DNA from: Candidatus Limimorpha caballi
GTDB lineage: Bacteria > Bacteroidota > Bacteroidia > Bacteroidales > F082
Reading direction: 5' to 3'
Assembly: GCA_018064605.1 (NCBI GenBank)
Contig: JAGHUX010000008.1
Coordinates: 1-64,000 of the forward strand
Length of the DNA: 64,000 nt
The translations under genes and the position numbers were made by a program. Each line of letters opens with the position of its first letter. Within the stretch, counting starts at the first letter, position 1. The notes below the pieces were generated by a model that was given only the letters and a program-made list of their open reading frames with translations, had not been told where the DNA came from and did not search any database. Shown here piece after piece: positions 44,591 to 55,300 of this stretch.

Positions 44591-44847
44591 TGAAATACCA
44601 ATACAGGACAGAAGGCACATGCAGTCAGGCGATTGAGTTTGAGATCGAAGACGGCATTTTGAGGAACGTTAGGTTTTACGGCGGGTGCAACGGCAATACG
44701 CAGGGTGTCGCCCGCCTTGTCGAGGGCATGAAAGCCGCCGACGTGGTGGCACGCCTCGAGGGAATCCGTTGCGGCTTCAAGCCCACGTCATGCCCCGACC
44801 AGCTCAGCCGCGCGATAAAGGCGGCACTGGAGAAAAAGGAGAATTAG
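44590..44847 (+). CDS. TSCPD-domain protein (TIGR03905 family)
   Basis: The 85-residue protein contains GGCNGNTQGVARLVEG and ends with the family signature TSCPDQLSRAIKAAL. The TSCPD module also occurs at the end of some ribonucleotide reductases, but stand-alone copies have no known function; the cysteines (GGC, GIRCG and SCPD) suggest metal or redox binding. The ATG overlaps the protease stop by 1 nt (TAATG). It precedes queA by 4 nt. Confidence 0.88.
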   Translation: MKYQYRTEGTCSQAIEFEIEDGILRNVRFYGGCNGNTQGVARLVEGMKAADVVARLEGIRCGFKPTSCPDQLSRAIKAALEKKEN

Positions 44848-44851
44848 CCAG

Positions 44852-46093
44852 ATGATTTCAGACGTTCAAAATATCAACATCGCGGAGTACGACTATCCGC
44901 TTCCCGACGGGAGAATTGCGAAATATCCTTTGGCCGAGAGAGACGCATCAAAACTTTTGGTGCTGAAAGACAATGAGATACATGAAGACCGTTTCAGGAA
45001 CATCGGCAAGTATCTTCCTGAAAAATCAGTTTTGGTCTTCAATGAGACGAAGGTGGTGCGTGCGCGTCTTCAGTTCGTGAAAGACTCCGGCGCCGCCATC
45101 GAGGTGTTCTGTCTGGAGCCGATAACGGGCGACGGCGACTATCAACTCGCGTTCTCCGCAGGCTCGCCCGTCGAGTGGCGCTGTCTCGTCGGCAACTCAC
45201 GCCGCTGGAAAGACGGACCGCTCACGATGCCGCTGAAAATCAAAGACAAAGACATCACTCTGACCGCCGAGCGCATGGAGAAGACCGACGCTTATTCTGT
45301 GATACGCTTCTCCTGGAATCCGGCTGACATCAGCTTCGCGGAGGTGCTTGAAACGGCCGGTGAGATTCCGCTCCCGCCGTATCTTCACCGTGAGGCGGAG
45401 GCTGGCGACCGCGAACGCTACCAGACCGTGTTCGCGAAGTATGAAGGCTCCGTCGCCGCCCCCACAGCATCGCTGCATCTCACCAAACCGCTGATAGCCA
45501 AACTGAAAGAACAAGGCCACGACATCGAAGAGGTGACACTCCACGTCGGGGCCGGCACCTTCCGCCCCGTCGCCACCGACACCATAGGCGAACACGAGAT
45601 GCACTCCGAGTCGATAATAGTCAAAAAACATTGTATCGAAAACCTTCGTGACAACATTGGCCGCACAATCATTCCGGTAGGCACGACATCAATGCGCACC
45701 ATCGAGTCGGTCTATTGGATCGGCGTGATGTTCATCGAACAAGGCTTTGAGGAACGCAACATCCATGTGAACCAATGGTTTCCGTATCAGAAGAGAGAAA
45801 TTCTGCCGGCAGCGAAGGAGTCGCTCGACGCGATCTTGAAATATCTCGACATTCACCACCTCGACGCGCTTCACGCCACGACCGCCCTGATGATCGCGCC
45901 GTCGTGCCCGATAAGAATCACCAAGGCATTGATCACCAACTTCCATCAGCCGAAAAGCACCTTGCTGCTATTAGTGTCGGCACTCATCGGCGACCGCTGG
46001 AAAGATGCGTACCGCTACGCCCTCGACCACGACTTCAGGTTCCTGAGCTACGGCGACAGCTGCCTTTTTGTGCCGGAGAGCCCGAAATTTTAA
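44852..46093 (+). CDS. queA: tRNA preQ1(34) S-adenosylmethionine ribosyltransferase-isomerase (QueA)
   Basis: QueA transfers and isomerises ribose from SAM to preQ1 in tRNA to give epoxyqueuosine. The 413 residues include YPLPDGRIAKYPLAERDASK near the N-terminus, VFNETKVVRARL, the VAAPTASLHLT motif, ITLHVGAGTFRPV-like VTLHVGAGTFRPV, and NFHQPKSTLLLLVSAL. It is longer than the usual 340-360 residues, as in many Bacteroidota. Its stop overlaps the stop of ddl on the other strand. Confidence 0.94.
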   Translation: MISDVQNINIAEYDYPLPDGRIAKYPLAERDASKLLVLKDNEIHEDRFRNIGKYLPEKSVLVFNETKVVRARLQFVKDSGAAIEVFCLEPITGDGDYQLAFSAGSPVEWRCLVGNSRRWKDGPLTMPLKIKDKDITLTAERMEKTDAYSVIRFSWNPADISFAEVLETAGEIPLPPYLHREAEAGDRERYQTVFAKYEGSVAAPTASLHLTKPLIAKLKEQGHDIEEVTLHVGAGTFRPVATDTIGEHEMHSESIIVKKHCIENLRDNIGRTIIPVGTTSMRTIESVYWIGVMFIEQGFEERNIHVNQWFPYQKREILPAAKESLDAILKYLDIHHLDALHATTALMIAPSCPIRITKALITNFHQPKSTLLLLVSALIGDRWKDAYRYALDHDFRFLSYGDSCLFVPESPKF

Positions 46094-47058
46094 AGGTCTT
46101 CGAGGACCATCCCGAACAGTTTCTCCAGAGAGATGCCCATTGCGGCAGCCTGTTTCGGCATGATTGAAGCCTCCGACATGCCCGGGACGATGTTCACCTC
46201 AATGAACGTCAGCTGTTTAGGGGTGAGGATATAGTCGAATCGCGCGAAGCCTTTGCATTCGAGCTTGTCGTAAAGCATCGCGGATGTTGACTTCACCTCA
46301 AGTTCCGTCGCTTCGTCCAGGTCGGCGGGCGTTATCTCGTCCGACAAGCCGTCGGTGTATTTCGCCTCGTAATCGAAGAAATCGTTTTTGCTTATGACTT
46401 CGGTCACCGGCAGCACCATGACCCGTCCTTTCGACGAGACCACGGAGCACGCCAGTTCGCGGCCGTTGACGAATTTCTCGCACATGAGCTGGTCGCCGCC
46501 GCGGAACGCCTTCTCAACAGCGGCGTCGAATTCGTCTTCGCAGTGCACTTTGGTGACACCGACAGACGAGCCGTTGCGTGTGGGCTTGATGAACAGAGGA
46601 AGCCCCAATGCTTTGATAATCTTTGTTTTATCGTATTTTTCACCCTTGTTGACAATTATTGAAGGTGCGACATTGGCGCCGGCCGCAGCCGCGATGATCT
46701 TGCAGAACTCCTTGTGGAAGGTGAGTGCGCAGGTCGTGAAATTCGACGAGCTGTAAGGTATGCCGAGCATTTCGAAGTATCCGAGCAGCTGCCCGTCCTC
46801 GCCCGGAACACCGTGCACCGCGTTGAAAACCGCGTCGAAAGTTATCTTCCTCCCGTCCAAAACAATGGAGAAGTCATTCTTGTCAACATCGGTGCGGACA
46901 CCGTCATCTGAGAGATGATACCAGTTACCCTTTTGAATTATAATGATATACGACTCGTATTTCTCCGGATTCAGATGTTTTTTCACAACCTTTGCGCTTT
47001 TGATGGAAATCTCGAATTCCCCCGAGTATCCACCACATACAATCGCGATTTTTTTCAT
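46090..47058 (-). CDS. ddl: D-alanine--D-alanine ligase
   Basis: Ddl makes D-Ala-D-Ala for peptidoglycan. The 322-residue ATP-grasp enzyme has VCGGYSGEFEIS at the start, NAVHGVPGEDGQLLGYFEMLGIPYSSS, KPTRNGSSVGV, EKFVNGRELACSVV and the final EVNIVPGMSEASIMPKQAA. A -7 box (TATTTTTG, minus, 47104-47111) lies 46 nt upstream, overlapping the PASTA-gene promoter. Confidence 0.96.
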   Translation of the reverse strand: MKKIAIVCGGYSGEFEISIKSAKVVKKHLNPEKYESYIIIIQKGNWYHLSDDGVRTDVDKNDFSIVLDGRKITFDAVFNAVHGVPGEDGQLLGYFEMLGIPYSSSNFTTCALTFHKEFCKIIAAAAGANVAPSIIVNKGEKYDKTKIIKALGLPLFIKPTRNGSSVGVTKVHCEDEFDAAVEKAFRGGDQLMCEKFVNGRELACSVVSSKGRVMVLPVTEVISKNDFFDYEAKYTDGLSDEITPADLDEATELEVKSTSAMLYDKLECKGFARFDYILTPKQLTFIEVNIVPGMSEASIMPKQAAAMGISLEKLFGMVLEDL

Positions 47059-47089
47059 TTCAAATAGACTTTAAATTCAAAAAAATGGT

Positions 47090-47097
47090 TATCTTTG
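47090..47097 (+). promoter_or_regulatory. -7 box of the PASTA-gene promoter
   Basis: TATCTTTG 53 nt before the ATG; the predicted start near 47104 falls within the divergent ddl -7 box. Confidence 0.5.
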
Positions 47098-47103
47098 CGG
47101 CTT

Positions 47104-47111
47104 CAAAAATA
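47104..47111 (-). promoter_or_regulatory. -7 box of the ddl promoter
   Basis: Minus strand TATTTTTG, exact consensus. TTTG at 47128-47131 is only 16 nt away, shorter than normal spacing. Confidence 0.5.
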
Positions 47112-47149
47112 CGAAAAATAGCATTATCAAAGCGAAAAAATAAAAAATA

Positions 47150-48190
47150 ATGAAAGTTCCGAAATTTTTGAAAGACAGATGGTTTTATATCAGCATAGGC
47201 ATTATTATCATATTGATAGTCAGTGCTTTTGAGATTACATTCCATTCACTTGACAGTTTCACGCGCCATGGCGAGGAGATTGTCGTCCCCGACCTGACAG
47301 CCAAGGATTACAAAGATGTCAGGACTGAATATAGCGATGTTTTCAACTTCCAACTCATTGACAGTGTATATATTAAGAATTTCCCGGAAGGTGCGGTTTA
47401 CCAGCAGGATCCGAAGCCTGGCGCGAAGGTGAAAAAAGGACGTAACATGTACATCATAATGACGTCTGTCGCTCCGGAGATTGTCAGGATGCCGAATCTG
47501 CGCAATCTGTCGCTCCGTCAGGCGATGGTGTCGCTCGGCTCCGTCGGGCTGAGAGTCGAGACCCTGGTGTTCGTCGACTATTTCGCGCGTAACGCCGTCG
47601 TTGACCAGCTGGTGTCGGGCGAGGTCGTCGAGCCGGAGACAGAGCTGGTGAAAGGCACGGCCGTGACGCTGCATGTGGGGCTGGGCAAAGGCGACATGAC
47701 GACACATCTCCCCGACCTCGTCGCCGCCGACAAATTCTCCGTCAAGGAGAGGATTAACGGCGCGTCACTCAACCTCGGCTCGGAGATCTTCATCGATGAC
47801 GACGAACCCGAAAACCTCGTCGTATGGAGAATGGAACCGGAATACGACATCAACACTTTGGTGCCGCTCGGCTCCAATGTCAATGTCTGGTACAAATCAG
47901 TGAAAAACTTTGACGTCGAATGGTACAGGCGCGAACAATTCCTTCGCGACTCCATCGTCGAGAAACTCAGGCTGAAAAAAACCGAACCTGAGATAATAAA
48001 ATACATGTTGGACAGTTTCAATTACATCCTGTCGCACCGCAGTTTTTCGTTCGACGAAGCACAGCGTGAAAGGGACATGGGACTGATTTTCACGCCGGTG
48101 GCTGACATCGACAGCCTGCGGTTTGACGACAACGACAGTTTGTATTTTAATGACAATGAAACAGATACAATTTTATATTATGACGAATAA
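47150..48190 (+). CDS. Membrane-anchored PASTA-domain protein
   Basis: The 346-residue protein has one N-terminal membrane helix (about 13-33) and then three PASTA-like modules (about 45-110, 112-180 and 183-255), seen as PDLTAKDYKDV, MPNLRNLSLRQA and PDLVAADKFSV. An acidic tail follows. PASTA modules bind peptidoglycan fragments; here there is no kinase or PBP domain, so it may simply tether to the wall. The divergent neighbour is ddl. It overlaps the next start by 11 nt. Confidence 0.88.
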   Translation: MKVPKFLKDRWFYISIGIIIILIVSAFEITFHSLDSFTRHGEEIVVPDLTAKDYKDVRTEYSDVFNFQLIDSVYIKNFPEGAVYQQDPKPGAKVKKGRNMYIIMTSVAPEIVRMPNLRNLSLRQAMVSLGSVGLRVETLVFVDYFARNAVVDQLVSGEVVEPETELVKGTAVTLHVGLGKGDMTTHLPDLVAADKFSVKERINGASLNLGSEIFIDDDEPENLVVWRMEPEYDINTLVPLGSNVNVWYKSVKNFDVEWYRREQFLRDSIVEKLRLKKTEPEIIKYMLDSFNYILSHRSFSFDEAQRERDMGLIFTPVADIDSLRFDDNDSLYFNDNETDTILYYDE

Positions 48191-50084
48191 AAGAATTTTC
48201 ATATTGGCAGCCGTGCTGGTCATTGCGATGACCGGCCGTTCGCAGGAATATCTGACCATTTTCGGAAGAAGTTCAGAATCAAGGGATTGGCAGGACAGGA
48301 TTGTGAGGAACGACAACGTGGCGACACTTCCGTTTTTTGATGATTTCACGTCGGAGTCGTCGTTTCCGGCGGAGCAGAGATGGCAGAGCGGTTGCGTCTT
48401 CGTGAACTCCGGATTCCCTTACAAGCCGGTGAATTACCGCGCCGCGACACTCGACATCCTCGACGGCTCCGGCGTAGTTTACAACAACGGCAGCAGCAAC
48501 CCGTTCATCGCCGACTCGCTGTTGTCGGTCGCGATACGTCTCGACAGCATCGCCGGACGCGCCTTGTCGCCCGCCGACTCAGTCTATCTGAGTTTCTATT
48601 ATCAGGCCGGAGGCTATGGCGACGCACCCGACGAGAACGACTCGCTCGTGCTATGCTTCGGCTATGGCTATCAACAAGTTGACACCATCGACGGCGTGGT
48701 GTACACATACGAGAAAACCGGTTGGCAACACGTCTGGAGCACTTCGGGATCAGACTTCGACAGCACGTTCAAAAAAGTGATGATACCCGTCACCGGCCAA
48801 CACCTTTTCACCGACAGGTTCTATGTCCTGTTCTACAACTACGCCACCCTGCCGTCCACAATGTATCCGAACGACAGAAGCAACATGGACATCTGGAACA
48901 TCGACTTTGTCTATCTTGATGCCGGCAGGTCGGTGCTGACAACGGATTCGTATCCAAAAGTAAGCCTCACAGGACTTGAACCGAAATTCCTGAAACGTTA
49001 TGTATCAATGCCTTACGAGCATTACAAAGAGACAAGCCCCGATGTCACAATGAATTACGTCTATGACATCAGCGTCTCGAATCTCGACTCGCTATCTCAT
49101 CAGGTCCGTTATCATTGCACGGTCGAGGATGAGAACACAGGCAGAGTCTATTCCGTCAACGACACGAGTTTTGTGGCGTACGACTTTTCAAATTCCGGCA
49201 TCGAAGACTTCAGCATCAGGTTGAGGAACTTCAGGTTTCCCGACAACGAACAGTTTGACTCCGCCATGTTCGTGATTCGCCAGTATGTGGAAGTCACCGA
49301 CCAGTACAGCGACGTCGTCGCGGGCGACTCTATGGTGAGCCGGCATGGATTCTACAATTATTATGCATACGATGACGGCATCCCGGAAGGCGGCTACGGC
49401 CTCACGCCCGACGACACGTATTTCGCGACGCAGTTCAACGTGGCGTCACCGCAAAAACTCCACGGCGTCCAGATGCTTTTCAACGAGACTTTCAAGGAGG
49501 CCAACTACAATTTCTTCGATGTCTATGTATGGGGCAACAACAACGGCAAGCCCGGCGAGGTGATTTATGTGCTTGAGAACCAACGGCCCAAGTGGACAGA
49601 AAACATTTATCAGTTCGCATATTACAAGTTCGACAAACCTGTCACGGTGAGCGGCATCTTCTACGTCGGCATCCGGCAGCAGGAGAAGAAATCGATAAAC
49701 ATCGGCTTTGACATGTCGCGCGACAACAGCAACTACAATTTCTACAAGGTCGATGCGGACTGGAAAAACAGCAGCATCCCCGGTTCACTGATGATAAGGC
49801 CGATGACAGGCAAGGAATATTTCATCGGACTTGGTGAGAGTCAGGATGTCACGGAGGACATTGCCGTTTATCCGAACCCTGCGCGTGACGTTGTCTTCAT
49901 TGGCGGAATAAATGCTGATGAGCATGTTGTGCTGTCTGTCTTTGACATCACCGGCCGTGAAGTCAAATCGGCACTGAGCACCAACGAACTGGACGTCAGT
50001 GACTTGAGCGACGGAGTGTATATGATTCGCGCGGTCACAGAGGGCGGGTCCGTCGTCACGTCAAAATTCATCATTTCAAAATAG
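48180..50084 (+). CDS. T9SS sorting-domain secreted protein
   Basis: The 634-residue protein begins at the ATG at 48180 with a signal peptide (MTNKRIFILAAVLVIAMTGR); the frame upstream is a shadow of the PASTA gene. The body is beta-rich with a jelly-roll-like segment (TFSKEAN-type FKEANYNFFDVYVWGNNNG). The last 85 residues are a T9SS type A domain (VYPNPARDVVFI, then SDGVYMIRAVTEGG). The cargo family is not recognised. Co-translated with the PASTA gene (11-nt overlap) and 6 nt before the pseudouridine synthase. Confidence 0.82.
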   Translation: MTNKRIFILAAVLVIAMTGRSQEYLTIFGRSSESRDWQDRIVRNDNVATLPFFDDFTSESSFPAEQRWQSGCVFVNSGFPYKPVNYRAATLDILDGSGVVYNNGSSNPFIADSLLSVAIRLDSIAGRALSPADSVYLSFYYQAGGYGDAPDENDSLVLCFGYGYQQVDTIDGVVYTYEKTGWQHVWSTSGSDFDSTFKKVMIPVTGQHLFTDRFYVLFYNYATLPSTMYPNDRSNMDIWNIDFVYLDAGRSVLTTDSYPKVSLTGLEPKFLKRYVSMPYEHYKETSPDVTMNYVYDISVSNLDSLSHQVRYHCTVEDENTGRVYSVNDTSFVAYDFSNSGIEDFSIRLRNFRFPDNEQFDSAMFVIRQYVEVTDQYSDVVAGDSMVSRHGFYNYYAYDDGIPEGGYGLTPDDTYFATQFNVASPQKLHGVQMLFNETFKEANYNFFDVYVWGNNNGKPGEVIYVLENQRPKWTENIYQFAYYKFDKPVTVSGIFYVGIRQQEKKSINIGFDMSRDNSNYNFYKVDADWKNSSIPGSLMIRPMTGKEYFIGLGESQDVTEDIAVYPNPARDVVFIGGINADEHVVLSVFDITGREVKSALSTNELDVSDLSDGVYMIRAVTEGGSVVTSKFIISK

Positions 50085-50090
50085 AACGGC

Positions 50091-51134
50091 ATGTCGGAAG
50101 ATTTTGTAGGCGTTTTGGGCGACAACAACGAGGAGAGCACAGAGCTTTTCGAGCATTTCAGGATTGTCGCCGACAAAGGTCAGTCGCTGACACGTGTTGA
50201 CAAGTTCTTGCAGAACCATCTTGAGAACGTGTCGCGCAACCGTGTGCAGAATGCGGCCAAAGCCGGGAGCATCATGGTCAACGACAAGGCGGTGAAGCAG
50301 AATTACCGTGTGAAGCCGTTCGATGTCGTCACTGTCGTCCTGGCGTATCCGCCGCGCGAGGTGGTGATTTCGCCGGAGGACATCCCGCTTGACGTCGTGT
50401 ATGAAGACGATGACATCATCGTTGTCAACAAACAGGCCGGGCTTGTGGTGCATCCGGGTCACGGCAACTTCAGCGGGACGCTGCTCAACGCGCTGGCGTA
50501 TCATTTCAGGGAGAACGGCGCGAAAGTTGACAACGGCTTCGGCTACCTGGTGCACCGCATCGACAAGGACACCACCGGGCTGATGGTCGTCGCGAAGAAC
50601 GAGACGGCCCAGACAGGGCTCGCGGCACAGTTCTTCGTGCATTCGACGACACGTCGTTACCATGCACTCGTATGGGGTGATTTCACTGATGACGAAGGTG
50701 TTATAGAAGGTAACATCGGCCGTTCACTCAAGGACAGAGTCGCAATGGCAGTCTATCCCGACGGTTCGCAGGGCAAGTCGGCGGTCACGCATTACAAGGT
50801 CATCGAGCGTTTCAACTACGTCACGCTCATCGAGTGCCGTCTCGAGACCGGACGCACCCATCAGATCAGGGCACACATGCAACATGTCGGGCACCCGCTG
50901 TTCAACGACGGGCTCTACGGCGGCGACATCATCCTCAAGGGGACGACGTTCTCAAAATACCGCCAGTTCATCAGCAACTGCTTCGAGGAAATCCCGCGCC
51001 ACTGCCTGCACGCCAAGGTCCTCGGCTTCGTCCACCCGTCAACGGGCAAGGAACTTCATTTTGATTCGCAACTGCCAACCGACATGACATCTGTCATCGA
51101 ACGCTGGCGCAGATATATCACAATTAACAAATAA
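50091..51134 (+). CDS. RluD-type ribosomal pseudouridine synthase
   Basis: The 347 residues comprise an N-terminal S4 domain (about 33-95) and an RluA-family catalytic domain with HRIDKDTTG (155-163, catalytic Asp158), then LETGRTHQIRAHM. The domain layout and size fit RluD, which modifies helix 69 of 23S rRNA, but RluA-family substrate cannot be settled by sequence alone. Confidence 0.93.
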   Translation: MSEDFVGVLGDNNEESTELFEHFRIVADKGQSLTRVDKFLQNHLENVSRNRVQNAAKAGSIMVNDKAVKQNYRVKPFDVVTVVLAYPPREVVISPEDIPLDVVYEDDDIIVVNKQAGLVVHPGHGNFSGTLLNALAYHFRENGAKVDNGFGYLVHRIDKDTTGLMVVAKNETAQTGLAAQFFVHSTTRRYHALVWGDFTDDEGVIEGNIGRSLKDRVAMAVYPDGSQGKSAVTHYKVIERFNYVTLIECRLETGRTHQIRAHMQHVGHPLFNDGLYGGDIILKGTTFSKYRQFISNCFEEIPRHCLHAKVLGFVHPSTGKELHFDSQLPTDMTSVIERWRRYITINK

Positions 51135-51179
51135 GGACAACTGCAGCCGCATAGCGGCCACATCTCAACAAAAACGACA

Positions 51180-52145
51180 ATGATAGTAATTACAGGAGCA
51201 GCAGGTTTCATCGCGAGCGTAGTCGCCGGGTACCTCAACGAACAAGGCAGGACAGACCTCGTCCTCGTTGACGACTTCTCAAAGAAACAAAAGGAAAACA
51301 ACTACAAAAACAAGGCATACAAGTTGCTCGTTGACCGATCGGTCTTCCCATCATGGCTGAAGGAAAACCACGCCGATGTGGATTTCATAGTGCATCTTGG
51401 AGCGAGAACCGACACCACGGAGTTCGACTGGAACATCTTCGTGGAGCTGAACGTCAACTACACTGAACGCCTGTTCTCACTGTGCACCGAATACGAGATC
51501 CCGTTTGTATATGCCTCATCGGCGGCCACCTACGGCGCCGGGGAGCTCGGCTATTCCGACAGTCACGATGTCGTCGGCAGTCTCAAGCCGCTCAACCCTT
51601 ACGGACGCTCGAAGAACGAAGTTGACAAGTGGATCCTCTCGCAGAGGAAATGCCCGCCGTTCTGGGCAGGCCTGAAGTTTTTCAATGTGTATGGCCCCAA
51701 CGAATACCACAAAGGCAGGATGGCTTCCGTAATACTTCACTCCTTCCATCAGATCAAAGAGTCGGACGAGGTGACGCTGTTCCGCTCACATCGTCCCGAT
51801 TACGTTGACGGCCAGCAACTTAGAGACTTTATCTATGTCAAGGACATCGCTTCAGTCATTCTCTTCCTGATTGAGAGACGTCCTGAAAACGGGCTCTACA
51901 ACCTCGGCACCGGCAAGGCACGCTCGTTCTACGACCTCGCCGCCAACACGTTCAGGGCCATGAACCTGGAACCGAACATCAGATTCATCGACATGCCTCT
52001 CGACATACGCGACAAATACCAGTATTTCACCGAGGCGAAGATGGACAAGCTCCGCGCCGCCGGTTACAACAAGCCGTTCACGTCGCTCGAAGACGGCGTC
52101 TGTGATTACGTCAGAAACTATCTGGCGCCAAACAGGAATTTCTAA
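51180..52145 (+). CDS. hldD: ADP-L-glycero-D-manno-heptose-6-epimerase
   Basis: HldD (RfaD) epimerises ADP-heptose for the LPS core. The 321-residue SDR protein has a Rossmann TGAAGFIAS start, VHLGARTDTTEFDW, SSAATYGAGE and the catalytic YGRSKNEVDKW. FNVYGPNEYHKGRMASV is typical of HldD. The final residues end RNYLAPNRNF. The terminator at 52237 follows. Confidence 0.93.
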   Translation: MIVITGAAGFIASVVAGYLNEQGRTDLVLVDDFSKKQKENNYKNKAYKLLVDRSVFPSWLKENHADVDFIVHLGARTDTTEFDWNIFVELNVNYTERLFSLCTEYEIPFVYASSAATYGAGELGYSDSHDVVGSLKPLNPYGRSKNEVDKWILSQRKCPPFWAGLKFFNVYGPNEYHKGRMASVILHSFHQIKESDEVTLFRSHRPDYVDGQQLRDFIYVKDIASVILFLIERRPENGLYNLGTGKARSFYDLAANTFRAMNLEPNIRFIDMPLDIRDKYQYFTEAKMDKLRAAGYNKPFTSLEDGVCDYVRNYLAPNRNF

Positions 52146-52236
52146 ATCATCCACCGGCTTGTTTTTCTAATTTTATAACGTAATTATCCCGGCCGACTGA
52201 GGGTTTGTTTTTCCGAACACCATGTCACCGCTGCAA

Positions 52237-52280
52237 AAAAAAGATACACATTCCGCCTGTGAAGAATGTGTATCTTTTTT
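52237..52280. terminator. Strong terminator after hldD
   Basis: A perfect 17-bp stem with six A before and six T after (AAAAAAGATACACATTC / GAATGTGTATCTTTTTT) and a 10-nt loop. Active on both strands in principle. The rest of the 246-bp gap holds the next promoter; I see no riboswitch. Confidence 0.92.
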
Positions 52281-52305
52281 CCATCTTATTTTTTGAAAAA
52301 ATTTC

Positions 52306-52336
52306 TTGCATTTTTACATTATCATTTCTACATTTG
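52306..52336 (+). promoter_or_regulatory. Promoter of the fused dehydrogenase gene
   Basis: TTG (52306-52308), 20 nt, TACATTTG (52329-52336). The predicted start near 52343 leaves about 49 nt of leader. Confidence 0.75.
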
Positions 52337-52391
52337 CAAAATTTTTCATCAGGAAACAATAATTTTACTGCAATTAAACCTTTAAATTAAA

Positions 52392-55300
52392 ATGTATAAA
52401 ATCACCTCACACCCCATCCTCGACATCGCCGAGAGCGAGAGCGTCGAGTTCACTTTCAACGGTAAGACAGTCAGTGGCCGTAAGGGCTACACCATCGCAG
52501 CCGCCTTGCACCAGGCGGGATTTCCAATACACAGCCACAGCATCGACGGCCGCGTGCGCTCGCTTGAGTGCGGCATCGGCAAATGCGGCGCCTGCGAGAT
52601 GCTCGTTGACGGCAAGATACGCCGCATCTGCGTCACACTTGTTGACGGCGTGAAAGAGGTCCGTGAGATCCCGAAGGACCACCAGCCGGAGACCAGCGAC
52701 AACGCCCAGACCGAAATGAAGATCTACAAGACCACCGTCGCCATCATCGGCGCCGGCCCGGCCGGTCTCGCCTGCCGCGAACAACTCAACAAACTCGGCA
52801 TCCCGAACATCGTCATCGACAACAACGCCAAGATCGGCGGACAGTTCAACATGCAGACACACCAGTTCTTCTTCTTCGAGAAAGAAAAGAAATTCGGCGG
52901 CATGCGCGGCTTTGACATCGCCAAGACACTCGCCGGCGACAACCATGAAGGCATACTGCTCAACAACGTGGTATGGGACATCCTCGAAGGACAACGTGTG
53001 GGTATCAAAAATATTGAGACACAAGAGATTGCATACGTCGATGCGGAACATATCGTGGTGGCGACAGGTGCGCTGCCGTTCATGCCGACGTTTGAAAACG
53101 ACGACCTCCCCGGCGTCTATACCGCCGCCGTCTTCCAGAAGATGATGAACCAGGAGCACACGCTCCTCGGCAAGAAAGTGCTTACCGTCGGCGCGGGCAA
53201 CATCGGCTACCTCACCTCTTACCAGGGGATGCAGGCCGGAGCGCACATCAGAGCCATTATCGAAGGTATGGATCACGAGGGCGGCTTCCCTGTGCAGGCC
53301 AACCGCGTGCGTCGTCTCGGCATCCCGATCATGACATCACACGTGCTGCTGAAGGCCATTCCTAACGAAGACCACACAGGCATCGTCGGGGCGGTCATCG
53401 CCGAATGCAAGAACTTCAAGCCCATCGCGGGAACGGAAAAGGTCATCGACGACATCGACATCATTAATATATGTACAGGCCTCATCCCCGACAACAGGAT
53501 GCTGACCAAGGCGAAGAACGTGTTCGGCCTGAACTCCTACGGCGTCGGCGACGCGGTGCGTATCGGCGAAGGCACAAGCGCGGTGCTGCGCGGACGTCAG
53601 GCGGCGTTCGAGATCGCGATGAACATGTCGGTGCGCTTCAACTACGACGAATACCTCGATGTTTCAAAGCAATACGTCGAGTCGCAGCAACATCCTGTCA
53701 GGGTCATCGAAGAGCCGCGCAAGCCCTCGGCGGAACGCATGACAGCGAAGCCTTTCGTCATGGCCGACTGCCTCTACGGTTTCGCCTGCAACCCGTGCTC
53801 GTTCTCCTGCCCGCAAGGCGCGATAACGAAGATCAGCACCTCGCTGACACCCGTCATCGACTACGACAAGTGCATCGGCTGCATGCAATGCGTCAACCAC
53901 TGCCCGGGCCTCGCCATCTTCGGCTACGACCTGAAGAAGAACACGCTGTTCCTCCCTGTCGAATACGACGTCCCGGAAGGCGCAGACGTCTATCTCGTCG
54001 ATAACAACGGAAAGAAAGTCGGAGAAGGTGTCGTGGAGAAGGTTCTGAAGAAAGACAACAAGACCAACGTAGCCCGTGTGAAAGCCGAGAACATTGAAGG
54101 CGAGGCACTTACCGACGCACGTGGTTTCATCATAAAAGAAAAATATCCGGAGCCGATAGAGTTCAAGCCGACAACGGAGGTGGAGGCGGAGACATACGTC
54201 TGCCACTGCGAAGACGTGAAGTTGGAGGACCTGCTTGAGGTCATCGGCAGCCGCAAGTTCATCTCCGTTGACGAGCTGAAGCACATCACGCGTCTCGGCA
54301 TGGGGCCGTGCCGCGGACGTCGTTGCATCGCCCGCGCGAAGCAGATCCTGCGCGGCTACGGCATCGAGGTGACGGGCGACAGCACGCCACGCGCACCGAT
54401 GGCGGCGGCGGTGACACTCGGCGACATCTATAACGAGAAAGCCAAGGAAGTGTTCGTGTTCCCCGAAAACAACGACGTGAAGAAGGAAGAGGTGCGCGTC
54501 CTCGTGGCGGGCGGCGGCATGGCGGGCTCGGCACTGTTCAGATATTTCGCCGAGGCGGGGATGAACCCTGTCCTCGTCAACTTCGAGCGAGGCTCGACAT
54601 GGCGCTGCATCGGCGGCGGACGCCCGGCGTTCTCCAACCCCGACATCTCCGACATCGCCAACCACAACCTCGAGATCTTCAAGGAGAACCAGGCAAAACA
54701 CAACATCGGACTGAAGATGACGCGCTACGTCAACCTCGTCCACGACGAGGCGACATACAAGGCCCTCGACGCCTCACGCGCATGGTCGGACGCATATATG
54801 ATTGAGAAGAAAGACTTCCAGAAGGAGATCTCCCCGCTCTGGAACATGAACAACAACGCATATTCGCACGCCTTGATCTCCAACGACTGCTGGCAGGCGA
54901 TACCCGGAAAGACCATCGACTACGTGCGCGGCATCGCCCGCGACCTCGGCGGACGCCTCATGGAAGACTGCGAACTGCTTGAGGTACACAAGAGCGGCGA
55001 CAAATACGTGGCTTTGGTCAGGACGCACGAGAAACAATACGTCGAGTTCACCTGCGAGCACTTCGTCAACGCAATGGGGCCGGGAGCGGAGAAGTTCACC
55101 GACATGCTCGGCATCGACACGCGCCTCTACCCTGTCAAGCACCAGGCGTTCATCACGCGACGCATCGCCAACCTCGGCGTCAGGGGCGACTCCCTCGACA
55201 TGATCATCGACCGCCGTCATTATAAAGGATTCAGCGCGGTGTATGGGCAGCAGTTCGCGCACACCGGACAGATCATCGGCTGCGCCTCGCCCGACTGCGA

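Noticed and set aside
52146-52391. Riboswitch before the fused dehydrogenase
   Set aside because: The promoter lies after the strong terminator and the remaining leader of about 49 nt is too short and unstructured.
53664-54743. 359-codon minus-strand frame inside the fused dehydrogenase
   Set aside because: Antisense shadow of a high-GC3 gene with no recognisable domain.
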